Origin: Luscinia megarhynchos
Lineage: Eukaryota; Chordata; Aves; Passeriformes; Turdidae
Direction of reading: 5' to 3'
Length of the DNA stretch: 64,000 bases
Assembly: GCA_034336665.1 (NCBI GenBank)
Contig: CM067569.1
Location: forward strand, 19,971,820 to 20,035,819
Made by a program: the position numbers and the translations under genes. Positions 21,801 to 33,900 of this stretch are shown one piece after another. Under the pieces are notes generated by a model. The model worked only from the letters and a program-made list of their open reading frames with translations, did not search any database and was not told where the DNA came from. How positions within the stretch are numbered: position 1 is the stretch's first letter; every line of letters starts with the position of its first letter.

Positions 21801-24800
21801 CAGGGCAGATTACACTCAACATGTTTGTATCTTATCCATATGCTTTCATGCTTTAGTTATATGGTGTCAGAGTAGACAGCTAAACCCAGCCTTGGTAACA
21901 GCACCTTCACACCAGGCTGCTGCTGGTAATGGCTTTCTGGAGGATTTATTCCCCAAATTTGAGGGAGAAGGCCCCCAGCCAAAAAAACCATCTTCATGTT
22001 CCTCTCAGCAAGGCTGTACCCCTGCCACTGAGCATGGCCATGCTAGCAGGGCTGCCAGACTTACCCCTCCACTGGTGGAGGGGCTGGATGCCCAACAGCC
22101 TGCTGGGGCATCCCACCACGCCTGGTGAAAGCCAGAGACTCTGGCATCCTTATCTGATCTCAGAAACTCCTGATAAACTAATGAATATTTATTTCAAAAT
22201 ATGATTTCTAATACATATTCTTTCAAATGAGACTCTAACAGAGACCAATATTCAAACAGCAGGAGACAAAAACCATGACACAAACAAGCTTGAGAACGAG
22301 GATCAGGCAAATTAACTGCAGGCACATGTATATACAAACTTTGTCATTTTTGCAGTTTACATTTCCATGTCGTTTCCTTACTATAGGATAGACAGTAACT
22401 AAGACAGGGCCATGAGCTATGTATCTCCTGTTTCATCCAGGCAGAAACCAAACCCCAAGATCAGAAAGAAATTTCTCTGATGCTAGTTTGTATGCGGAGG
22501 TACTGGTAGGAAAAAAAGGAAGGAAACCACATGCAAGTCAAGGCAGGAATATGGAGAGGTATTTATGAAACAACACTTTTCAAGCAGCTTGGCTTGAACA
22601 TGATGTAATATAAACATTACAAGAGCCCAGGTTTTGCTATGAATGTTTTGCATGCAAAGTTGAGCCATAGCTTCAAGGGAAAATTCAGAGCTGGAAAATG
22701 AGGGTCTAATTCTTTGTGCCAGGAACTGTGTAATTTCCATAAAGAAGAAACATCTACACATCTACATTCATTCACATCTCATTTCAAACCTGAGATGGAC
22801 ACAACTAAGATACCAAGTAGCAAATAAACCCTAAAAGACTGAAAAGTTCCTAGTGCAGCATAAAGCTTTTTAGCTGAAAAATGAGGAAAGACCTAAAGAA
22901 TTTATCTTTCACAATCCTCTCACCAGATTTTTCGAGAGGCATTTTTATAATGCTTAGAGAAACTAACTACAAGAACTCTCAGGCTACTAGGAAGGTACCT
23001 TTTAATCAGCCTTCTAGCTGCAACAGCTGTCAAATACAGGCCCTTGGCTTTAAACATGAGTAGTCACTTTTAACAACCATTCATTAAGGAACATATTCAG
23101 TTTGCCAAGCAAAACTGTACTCAGGCTGCATACAGCCTCCTGTCAATTCAAACAGCAATGACAGCCACAATTTCCTAGAGGCAGGAAGTGTGCAAGTGCA
23201 TTTCTCCATGCATGGCCCTCCTGCATTTCAGGTGTCTCTTTATACAACCACTAAAACCAAAAAGGCAACTCCAGCTAAACTTCTGTTGCTTCTTCTGTAT
23301 ATCAGGTTCATGACAGCTACAAAGGCTAAGATACATCTGACTGCTCAGACTCACATTGCTCTTGCACTAACCAACTGCAGAGTTAAGTGTTATTGCCTCA
23401 TCGAAGAAGTGTAAAGTCACAACAAATGCTGATCTTGATTTGCCAAAATTACTTTGAATGTGTCTGTTGTTAGTAAAAGCTGCTGGCATGCACCCATGAG
23501 GGCTGGAAGCACCACACCAGCCATGGAGAGGTTGGGAGCAGTCACAGAGGGCCAGGCAACCTGCATGACCTTATATAGCTGCACACTGAGCAGCTGGCTT
23601 TTCCCAGGGCCAAAGGAATTATTAGTAAATGACAGAACTGGAAAACTCTTCTTGGCAGGGAAGCAAAAAAGCAAACCTAAATGAGTCAACGGATTCCACC
23701 AACTTCCTAGAACAGAAATCCAAGCCTATTGTGGCTTTGTGCAACTATTCCCCACAGCTCAGACCTGGGAACACATGGAGCAAGCAAGAGGGCAACCAAA
23801 CCTACCACATATGTAGAGGACATGACAAATGTGCTCTCTTTCCTGTAAGCATCTACACATGATCCTTTCTGACAATTTAACATTTAACAGGTTCTGGTGG
23901 CAGATCTCACCTCCCTAATCCTAGCACTTTTCAAAGAACAAATACACAGCTTAACTCCTTAGCAGCACTTTCAACAAATCAAAATACTATCTTGCAAACA
24001 AAAAAGGTGGCATTAATGTATTATAAGCTGGAAGCAAAGTGGCTTGAAATTTGAGGAAAATCACAGTAGGAGGAGAACAAGACATTAAATATTTGCAATC
24101 CTTTTTCACAAATATTCCTCTCTATCACCTCCAAACTGCCTCCAGACACAAAGAGAAGGACAGACTCACTACAGGAACACTTTGGTGAAAAAAACCACTA
24201 TATAAATATATGCTTTACCTCTGAGTAGCTCAGGGCTGCACAGTTCCACCACCCATCTGGTGACTATAGCCACAGGCAAAGATCCATTTGCTTCAGAAAT
24301 AATTTTCACCTGTGCTGCAATGAACATTTGTCTGCTTTGGTACATCTGCAGCTACAACAGAGCTGCAGTCTGATTTGTGTGTCAAATTCATTATGAGCAC
24401 TTCACTGACATGAGTGATGCCTGGATCATTTGACTATCATGTGAATTTTGTAGGTAGGAGTATTTATTCCTCTTGCACCTTATTTTCTTTGAATGTTCTT
24501 TGTCATGGGAAGCATATTACTCAAAATACACTAAATTTCCAAAGAACATTGACAGTTATCTCCAATCTGTTGGACACATCTTGCTGCTTACGCCCGTTCA
24601 TGGAGAGCAGCCCCAGGCGAGGCTTTGCTCAACCCTAACATGTCAGTGTAGTGATGTTCACACCCGGATTTGGGAAAAAAAAACCAAACAAAAAACACCA
24701 GGAAAAAGAAGCGTAGCGCTTCTCAAAGATTCAAAACTTCATTTTACCTTTGGAGAGACTCAAAAATCTCCCTGTGAATTTCTCAGTTCAGCAACCAGGT

Positions 24801-27800
24801 AGGCTTGAGCTGACTGAAGCACTGTCTTGAGCTTGATTTTATACTGCTGAAGACAATGGAACCTTTACTTTGGTTTCTTGGTAACTACATTTCTCTTGAA
24901 GCAAAAGCAAAATGAATGAACAGAGGCTCAAAAAAGAGAGGGAGCTGCTAGACACAGTGAGTTCAGTGGGAACTTGTTATCCATGGCCACACTGTTGAAC
25001 ACCCACTTTCCAGGCAGAAGACAGACCTTTCCAACACTGTTCACAAGTCGAACAGCAAAGCACCTGGCAGTGCCACTCAGTATTCAGAGAAAGCAATTTG
25101 TGGCTTGGTTTTAAATCCTAGGAAATTAAGAGATTTGCCCCTTTGGGTGAAAAAGCAGACAAGGCATGTTTTCTTCAGCTAGAAAGTTGATATGTTTTTA
25201 ATGGTGACTTGTGTTAGACAAGATTTCCTGCTTACAATCTGATCTGAAATATTTTTGGACTGTTACCATCACTAAGAAAAACAGCGAAACAGGAAATATT
25301 GGAATGCTGTTGATATACACAATCAAGCATACAGTGCAAACAGCATTTCCTTTACCAGAAGCGTTTTTAAATTCTCTATATTTACACTTCTCTTAAATAA
25401 TCATTAGTAAGCCAAACATGAAGACATCCTAACTGCTTGGCTATCATTAAAAGAAAGTTGCTTATTTGAAGAATACACATGTATAAAGCTAATTTTGAGA
25501 CCAGATGAGCACATGAAAAAGACAAGCATAATACTTCCATGAAACACTCTCCTAGCTTCCAGCTACTTGCAGCTTAAAGGCTTTCTGCAGCAGAGATACC
25601 TCCATTGCATATGCTACCCTTTAAAGATTTGTCTTGCACTAATTTTCCCACTAGCTCTTCAAACAACATGCACTCATCACATTTACAGCAGAGTCACAAA
25701 TGAAGTCTCCACTGTCACAACGGTGCTGATCCTTTGGTGAAAATTAAATACCTGGCACAACCTTGTTGCCACACTGAATGTAGGTCAGAGAATATTTAGC
25801 ATGGATAATCATTTAAATAAGTAATCATTAAAAATTCGTCAGCTAGCAATTTAAAAATCACTAAGGATTAATGGTTTCACAAGACATCTCTCCAATGGTG
25901 AGCAGAAAAGAACTGGAAGACTTCTCACTCCAGAAAACCCAGCACAGCTGGGTACATCCCCATATCAGCTGTGTGATGTTCTAACCTACAGAGGTGCTGC
26001 TCTGTCAGAGCAACGATCTGTGCCAGCACAGCTTCTTGGCACAACTGATTCAGCAAATGGGCTACAACTGCACAGAGTGGAGACCAGACCCAAGAGTTGG
26101 TGGTGGTGCAGTGCAAATGATATACATTCCTTTTCATACTCAGTCAACTACTTACAGAGCTACCTTGACAGAGAAAGAACTTCCAGCTCTGACTTGATTG
26201 TACTGTGAGCCCTCCTTCCCAACTGTATGCTAAGCCTTAGTGACAGAGCTGTGCCCACCAAAGCTCAGGAAGTCCAAGCCATACCACTTGGCCAGGTGGC
26301 ACTCAATTTCCCCAAGAGCCTTCCAAGCTCTCCACCTCCGTGGCAATGCCCTTCCCTTCTTCACAGAGGAGGGCTCACCACCATACCACAGTCTGCTTTC
26401 CTCACCCACTTCCCCTACCTTAAGTTGAGCAGGAAGATGAAGCATGGCTTCAGGTCTTTTAAAATGCTTTCTGTCACCTCTCTAAGCATCCTCTCAAGAC
26501 CTTTCATTTTAAGGCTGTAGATTGCAAAGTAAAGAAGTGCTCCTGCCTCAACAATAAAGACTGCATAGCTCTTCTGACCACTGAGTCAAACTGCATTTAG
26601 ACCAACACAACTATGGGGGCCTAGAAGGAGACACTGGAACTTAGGAACAAAATATTCCCAACAGAATACTACCAGGAAAGACAACATGATGCACACAGAT
26701 TTTCCATAGAGCAATGGGCAGTAATATCAAACACAAAGTGGTGAGAAATCAGATCACTGCTTTCACATCCTTGCAGTTTTGACACTCTTCTTGGCCTTCT
26801 GTCAGCAGAACTCGGTGAACAGTACAGCAGCAGAAGCACCCAAACACACTCATTGAAAGGGGGTCTTGAAAGAGTTGAGTTTTGTAAATTGAAAGCCACT
26901 ACACAATTTTACACAGCTGCAGATCCAGCTAGAAATCCCTCCCCAGGCAGCTTCCACGCCCAAGGCCAATGAAATGTGCATAGGGTAGCTATAAACTTAA
27001 CGGCTTTGTAATTAACATTAGCAAACACATTTTACAGACTCAATGATCTGTAAGAGTGAACTTGCCTGCAGGCTGAAAGAGCCCTTGCCTCCCTTCCTCT
27101 TTCCCAGCCAGAACCACATGGCACTGGTTTGCCAAGTCAAACAGCTGGATTTTGGAGAGGAAAAGGAACACTCCTTTGCAGGAAGATTACATGCTGCTAA
27201 GTTCAAGGCCATTATGAGAAACTCTGAGGTTAACAGGCTGCTGCAACTCTCACTACCCATTCACACTGCCTGCACTGTGCTCCCTTCTTCCATCTGTGAA
27301 TTCCCTTAATGAACCGTCAGGCATTTTTTTTGGCCAAGACCCATCACTTCTTCCTGAACTGGGAAATGCCTCCTGAACTCCTGGCATTGTCTGAGCCACC
27401 ATAAAGACTTCTGTTTATCACAGAAAAGCCCTGAACAACTGACCTACTGTGTCATTTTAAGGCATGCTTTTGCACTCCTTTTGAAAGAACTTCCCCTGCA
27501 TCTGCCATGAAACTGATGGATGATCACTCTGAGGGAAGGCAGGCACAGGAAAACTTGCTCCAGAGCAACTAGAAATGCCACACTGCATCTACCATCTGAC
27601 TTTGAAAAGTGCCAGTACCTGCAGCTGCACAAGGAAGAATAAATCCCCAGTACCCTCAAAAAAGCCAGGCTCCAGTTCTTTCAAGTAGCAACAGGTCAAT
27701 GCAAAGCAGGGCCCTGCCTTGCCATCTCCATTTCCACTCTGTACAAAGACGGCCCAAGAACAAAGCATGGCTGGGGAAAGAAATGAAGCTGTCCATTGCT

Positions 27801-28443
27801 CCACAGTCCAAGATGGTGGGAAGGCTGAAACCAGCCTGTGCTCTACACTAGTGACAGAAATTGTGGCTCTCAGCTGTCCCTTGCCTTTAGTTTTTTGGGA
27901 CTTGGAGAAACTCTGATGCCTAAGAGGAACTTCTTTGCACCTTGGGTCATCACTGTTTAAAACTGACAGTGCTGTTTCATCAAGAGGCTTCAAAATGTAC
28001 ATTTCTGAGTCTGTGCTTGGCAGAAATCAGGCAGTTAATTGCTTGGAACAACACATAAGCATATATTTTAACTGCTAAATGAGTGCAACAGAAAGGTCAT
28101 CTCTGGTTGCACCTCCTCTGCTATGAGTGAAGCTTTCATGAGACCATCTTTGCTTTCTTGCTGTCAGGAGCCACACAGTAAGTTGACAGACCCTGCCATA
28201 AATTACCAGTCAGTTCCTCACTTAGAAAGTTGTTTTCATAAGGTCAAAGTGCAGCAAATGCAAGAAGCATTAGGATTAAAAGATGAAATGCAGTTCCCTC
28301 TTACTAACCAGCACCTGCCAGACAAGTACTAAGAGGTCAAATTAAACCAGCCAGAGAGGTCTACTGTCAAACTAAAACACAGCTATTGCCCAACCCCACA
28401 ACCCTCCCTCTCTCCCCAGCCCCAGTCTTGCTCAGCTATGTAC
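18810..28443 (-). other. PDLIM1: PDLIM1 intron 2
   Basis: 9.6 kb, mostly AT-rich, with scattered short open frames of no recognised family. An A/C-rich run lies at about 24,677-24,701. No repeat family or RNA gene recognised. Confidence 0.6.
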
Positions 28444-28595
28444 CTGCTGACTGTCAGAGTCAGTTCATCTGTGCAGCCCTTGATTTTGTTCTGCGCCTCA
28501 AGGTGAGTCATGTTGTCTGTGTTCACTCCATCAATGGCTATGATCTGGTCTCCTATACACAAGTTGGCTAGCGCAGCTTTGCTGCCTGGAGTCAC
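28444..28595 (-). CDS. PDLIM1: PDLIM1 exon 2 (second half of the PDZ domain)
   Basis: 152 bp, entry phase 0, exit phase 2; acceptor TTCTCTTAG|GTG, donor AGCAG|GTACAT. Encodes [33 protein letters not shown] and [17 protein letters not shown] plus the first two bases of Arg. It completes the PDZ fold (residues about 1-84 of the protein) that binds the alpha-actinin C terminus. Nearly identical to PDLIM1 of other vertebrates; the main differences from human as I recall it are conservative ([12 protein letters not shown] versus DVITAIDGENTS). Confidence 0.96.
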
Positions 28596-30390
28596 CTAAG
28601 AGAAAACAAAAAGAGTGAATGGACTTTCCAGGGAGGACACTTCCATAGCAATGCTTGAAAAAGAGTTGGAGAAGTTGTGTTTTTTCCCACTGGTACCTGG
28701 AAGCAAAGAAGTTAAAATTAATGAAAGTAAATTCTCAGCAAAAATCTATCTAGGTCTTTCAGATGGGGGATTTTGTTTTGACATCCACAGATAGAAATCC
28801 GGAGTGAGAACAACAGGTAAACCACAAAAACAATATTTTCACTCAAGACAATTCTCATGCTAGAGAGCAAGATCATACCGAAAGCAATTATTTTCTTTCC
28901 TGTACAGAGAAGTACTCTCTGAAGCAGAAGATGCTGAAGACAGACACAGAAGTCCAAGTCTCTCAGAACAGAAAACAGTATCAGTCATTGCAATACCAAT
29001 GCCAATCACAAACAGCTTTGCCTGCATTACAATCTCACTTGTTTTCTTCCTTGAAGGAAAGGTTTGGGCTCAAGATTTTGGATTGCTTCTTTAGTTGTAA
29101 TAATATGTTTTTTCCCAGGAACAGGTGCAACACACATTTACTGTCTTCAGCAAGATCAGTCCCAAAGCAGTGTGTGATCTATGCAGATTGGAAGGGAGAA
29201 AGGCAACAAACTTCATCTTTAAACTACAAGCTGTCAGTAGGGTCTGAAAAAGCAGAAGCATCAATCCCCTGCCTGACCAAAGCTCACCTTGATACCTTCT
29301 GCCATGCTGCATCCTCCTTTCCTCTCCATGTGGTACCCAGATAGAAGACACTATGCAGCAATGATAATTCTCATGAAAAAGATCCCAGCTAAAACTTGGC
29401 ATTTCAAGCAAATCAACTAAATGGCTTCTTCACTTTACCCTATTTCTTTTAAAGAGGTATCCTCTTAACAGCTGAGACCTCTTTGGGCCAAAATTATTGC
29501 CTGGGCAGAGGGTGAATAACATCATTTTTGTGCCTTTGCAAACACTACAGAAGATTTTGTGCAGTTTTAATGAGTTTGTGAAAGGAGTGTAATGACTTTC
29601 TATGGGCTTTCATCCATTATTTAACAGGCAGAGGAAATGAGAAGGGTGGACTGCTCCCAGACATGAGTACAGATTAAAACATGCCTTGCAGCTGAGACAT
29701 ACCTCATTTATGAGTCCATTGCAACTGGTATTCATTCTACACACTCATGCTTGGTTTCAGCATGCTGGAAAGCAGCTGAGCAAACCCAGCAGAGCTTTCA
29801 GACATAAATACCATTCACAAGATTTAGAGATCCCTCCTAACTAGGGCTTGGTTGGCAAATCATTGTCCCTAGGGCAACACTCCCCTTCTAGAGGTGTCAG
29901 ACATCAGCAGCAATCACTGTTTTCTCTGGGTCAAATCTGAAGCTGTTCAGCATATCTCCTCACAGATGTAGTGGGCTATTTTCCCCACCAGAAGAAAAAT
30001 CACAGAATGTTTTTCTTTTTTCACCTCTCTATTAGGAAAGTGTTTCATGGAAAAATGAAGGACATAGACATGGTTCACAGATGTCCAAACTGACCACTGT
30101 GCTAATGTTAATCCAAAGAGCTTCAGATGGGTCAGCCAACAGTGAATGTCTACCTGCACACCACTTTGAATGCTGCAAGCAGTCTCTGAACTGACAGAGG
30201 AAGTGCTGATGAAAATATCAGACAAATTACCAAATGGATACAGAAAATCTCATTTAAATGTGAAGATCATCACTTGTCAAGCTGCAGGCCTGAGCTGGCC
30301 AGTGACCTATCGAGGCTATTGAGTGCAATCTGCAGCCACTCCACTGGATTCAATGCCTTGAGAATACCTCCTGTAAACCTTGTGGCAGGG
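28596..30390 (-). other. PDLIM1: PDLIM1 intron 1, segment left of the solo LTR
   Basis: 1.8 kb of intron. No exon, repeat or RNA gene recognised; the open frames here lack splice context. Confidence 0.55.
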
Positions 30391-30968
30391 TGTCCTGGTT
30401 CAACCTCAGCCAGCAGCCAAGCCCCACTCAGCTACTCACTCACTCCCCTACCTGCAGGACCAGGGAGAGAATTAGGAGAGTAGAAGTGAAAAAACTTCTG
30501 GATTGAGATACAGACAGTTTAACAGGGAAAGCAAAATACACACATGCAAGAAAAGCAAAGCAAGGAATTAATTCACTCCTTCCTATGGGCAGGCAGGTGT
30601 TCAGCCATCTCTAGGAGAACAGGGCTCCATCATGCATAATGGTTACTTGGTAAGACAAACAACACCACTCCAAACATCTCCCCTTTCTCCCCCACTTTGT
30701 ATACTGGGCATGATGTCATGTGGTCTGGAATATCCCTCTGGTCAGTTGGAGTCAGCTGTCCAGCTGGGTCACCTCTCAGCCTCCCATGCATCCCCAGACT
30801 CCTCACGAGCACAGCAGCGCAAAAAGCATAAAGGCTTTGGCTCTGTGTAAGCCCTGCTAACAAAAATATCTCTGTATTATCATCCCTGTGCTCAGCACAA
30901 ATCCAAAACACAGTCCCTTACCAGACAATCTGAGGAAAACTAACTCTGCCCCAGCCAAAACCTGCACA
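30391..30968 (-). mobile_element. Solo LTR of an avian ERVL-type endogenous retrovirus
   Basis: 578 bp beginning TG and ending CA, flanked by a perfect 5-bp direct repeat CAGGG (30,386-30,390 and 30,969-30,973), the target-site duplication length usual for ERVL. On the plus strand it opens TGTCCTGGTTCAACCTCAGC and the far end reads CCCCAGCCAAAACCTGCACA. Read on the minus strand it contains GGGATATTCCAGACCACATG and CATCATGCCCAGTATACAAA, characteristic of LTRs that are very common in passerine genomes (from memory). Sense orientation is minus, the same as PDLIM1. There is no internal retroviral sequence, so this is a recombined solo LTR. It carries a TATA-like GTATACAAAG and could act as a cryptic promoter or enhancer. 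Confidence 0.85.
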
Positions 30969-30973
30969 CAGGG

Positions 30974-33900
30974 ACAGTTGGCAGCTCTGAAGAAGTCCTA
31001 AGCACTGACATCTGCCTATAGTCCCATCAGATCTGGGAGCTGTCATAAAAACAATAAGAAATACCCCTAAGGATATCATTAAAACAAAAGGAGCCTGCGA
31101 AAACACAGTGTGGGTCTTCTCCTGCTCTCTGGACCTTAACCGAGTCACTTGGTTTCTCTATTTCCTCTTATTACCAAAGGTGGGGGAGAGGCACATTACT
31201 TACCCTGTAAGGAACACCAAGCTCAGTACATGGTAACCACGATTAATTTTCAATCAGACAAGCTGCCAAAGGGTCAAGAACAACAGTGGATTAAAGCCAG
31301 CACTGGAACCCTGCTGGAGACTCAGCCATACAGCTTGCATTTCAAGACTGATAATTATGCAGTATGTGATAGGCTGGTAGAAATGGTCAGGATGAATGAT
31401 CAGGAACAGCTAAGCCATAGCAGCCAGGAACACTGAAATACTGAAGCCTACTGAAGAACCCCCAAGAGCTACCAGGAAGAGCAGCTGGCATTCACAGTGA
31501 CACCTCAGTGCATTGCCAGTGCTTGTGGTGTCAGTTCCCTTCTGTGTCCACTTCAGAGGAATTTGAAATGTGAGTGCTCTTCTCCATCAGATAAGAGCCA
31601 CTGGTAGCACAAGGGCTATTCCATCCACTCAGCTACCCACATAATCCTCTCTCCTAAGGACAACCTACAAGATTGCACAAAAATAAAAAAGAGAAGCGTA
31701 TCTGCCAAAAGTAAACATGTTTTAAAATCCAGCTTCTTCAGGTCTGGAAATAACTTACCCTGAAATGCAACCTTCCACAAACTGCTGCCTACAACATCCA
31801 GCTCATACTGACTGCCAGGACTGTTGCCAGCAAACATGTCTGCACAAGGGCAGGGTAGGTATGGAACCCATCCCCCATCCTTTTAGGATGATTTACAGCT
31901 ACTAATAATGTTCCCCTTCCCCCTCACAGTAAGGTCTGGGCTTATCTCAGTGCCGTCAAGCAAAAGGCCTTTCTGTTATTAAGTAAGAAGCCCAGAGCTG
32001 CCACTGTGAAACACTGTGTGTTTTCCTGCTTTTATTTTTGTCACATCTCTGCCTGATCCATGGGAAGCAGCAGGGGCAGGCATGTGGCTAGGGGGAAAGA
32101 AGGGAGAGGTGCTCAGAGCACTGGCAGCTATCAACCAGCTTACACAAAAAGGACTCCAAAAATTAACAAAAGCTTCAGGCTACCAGGGATCCAATAAATT
32201 TTGCACCTGACACTGCTTTGCTCCTGCTCTCAAATGATCTAAAGCTTTGCCCCAGCCTCTCTTACCCTTGCCTCTTGACTGAGCACAGAGCAGAGACCAG
32301 CAGGAGCCAGTGCCCTGTACACCTTGTACAGGTGGGTGATGCAGTATTCAGCAGACAGATCTGCACTTCTGCATGGATAGGTGAGAAGGGCTGAAAGACT
32401 GCAAGGAACAAACACAACCTTGCACAAGTCACAGCTTGTGCAAAGGCACAGTCTCTTGTGTCCTTCAAAAGACCTGCCTGACTTGGTCTGGGCTTCCTCC
32501 ACTGGAGCTGAGCAGATTGGAACACGGGCAGACTCACCAGCCAACGGGAACCTCCCAGCTCCAGAGACACCATGCTTGGGTGAATAAAGCTCTGCACACC
32601 TTATAACATCATGCCCAAGGGCTTCCTTTGGACAGGAGCCATGCCCTACCTTGAGGTAATTGCTCTCAGGCAATTGGGTAACACTGCCATTAGGTCATTT
32701 TTCTGTTGAACAGACAATGCCGTGACAGGCAGAGCAGCACTGATCCATACTGTGTGTAAAATAGGTCCCAGAGTGTGCTTATGGTGATGCTCTGTTTGGG
32801 TGGTATTCTGTCTGAGGAATCTGGGCTACTAAAGAAATAGTCTAGATACTTACAACCAGACACATCAAACTACGCCCTTGACACCAGCTCAGACACATGC
32901 ACCAGCATATGGAAGAAACAGATATCACCCACAATCTGAGTTTGACTATGCACTCTTGCACTCTTTATTCAAAACTCAACGTAGTAGATAACAGTTTAGA
33001 CCAGTTACAGGCTTGGATCCCTTTCTTTGACAGGTCCCACAGATTCAGGATTGGCTTGGATTGAAGAAAAAACTACATTACTTTCTTATACTACAAAATG
33101 AAGCTTCGTGCACATGTGCCCCCTTGCACACACACTTTGGGCTCCACCTTGCCAACACCACCAGGATTTTGCAAAGCTTAGATGACCATCTCCCAGGCAG
33201 TTTGCTTGCTACTATCTTATTGCAAAGAAAGCACTATGAAATATCAACTCTTCAGAAAGAGTTGGGCAAGCACATTTGCAATAGAAAACACTTTGATTTA
33301 GCAGCAGGAGAAACATTTGTATGCTTATGCAGCTCCCAGGACCTCTTCATAAAACTTGTCTGTCCCAGTGCTTGCCAAACACAACTACATTTTATATTTG
33401 ATGCAATTCCCTCCATACATGCTACCTAACAAGCCTTGGACAGGGATATATGGTGCCTTTTTTCCTCCTGCAGGCAAGGATCCAAGAGGCAGCAGTGATT
33501 ATATGGAGGAAAGCTGCTGCCCACAGCAAATGAGAGGGAGGAAGGGTGGGAAGCATTTTTATGAAAAGCAGCATAACTCAGCTCCATGTGAGTCAAGATA
33601 GATGGGTGGGTCTAAAATTCATACAATTTTTTCTGGCCTTCTCCCCTCATCCATTCTGGCACCCTACATGCTCACTCTGTCAGCTCTTCACAGTTTCTCA
33701 CAGACCCTGCAGCCTCCGGCATCACTCATCACTCCACACCTAAACACACTGCAAGAAATGATGCAGAGATAAGAAACAAGAAAATTAACATCGGCCAAGA
33801 AAAAGATCTGGAGAAACTGCACCTATGCGTGTTTGAGAGGAAAACCCAGCTGGATCGTTGCTGGAAAGGACAGACATGAAGCAACATAACTCCAAGGCCA

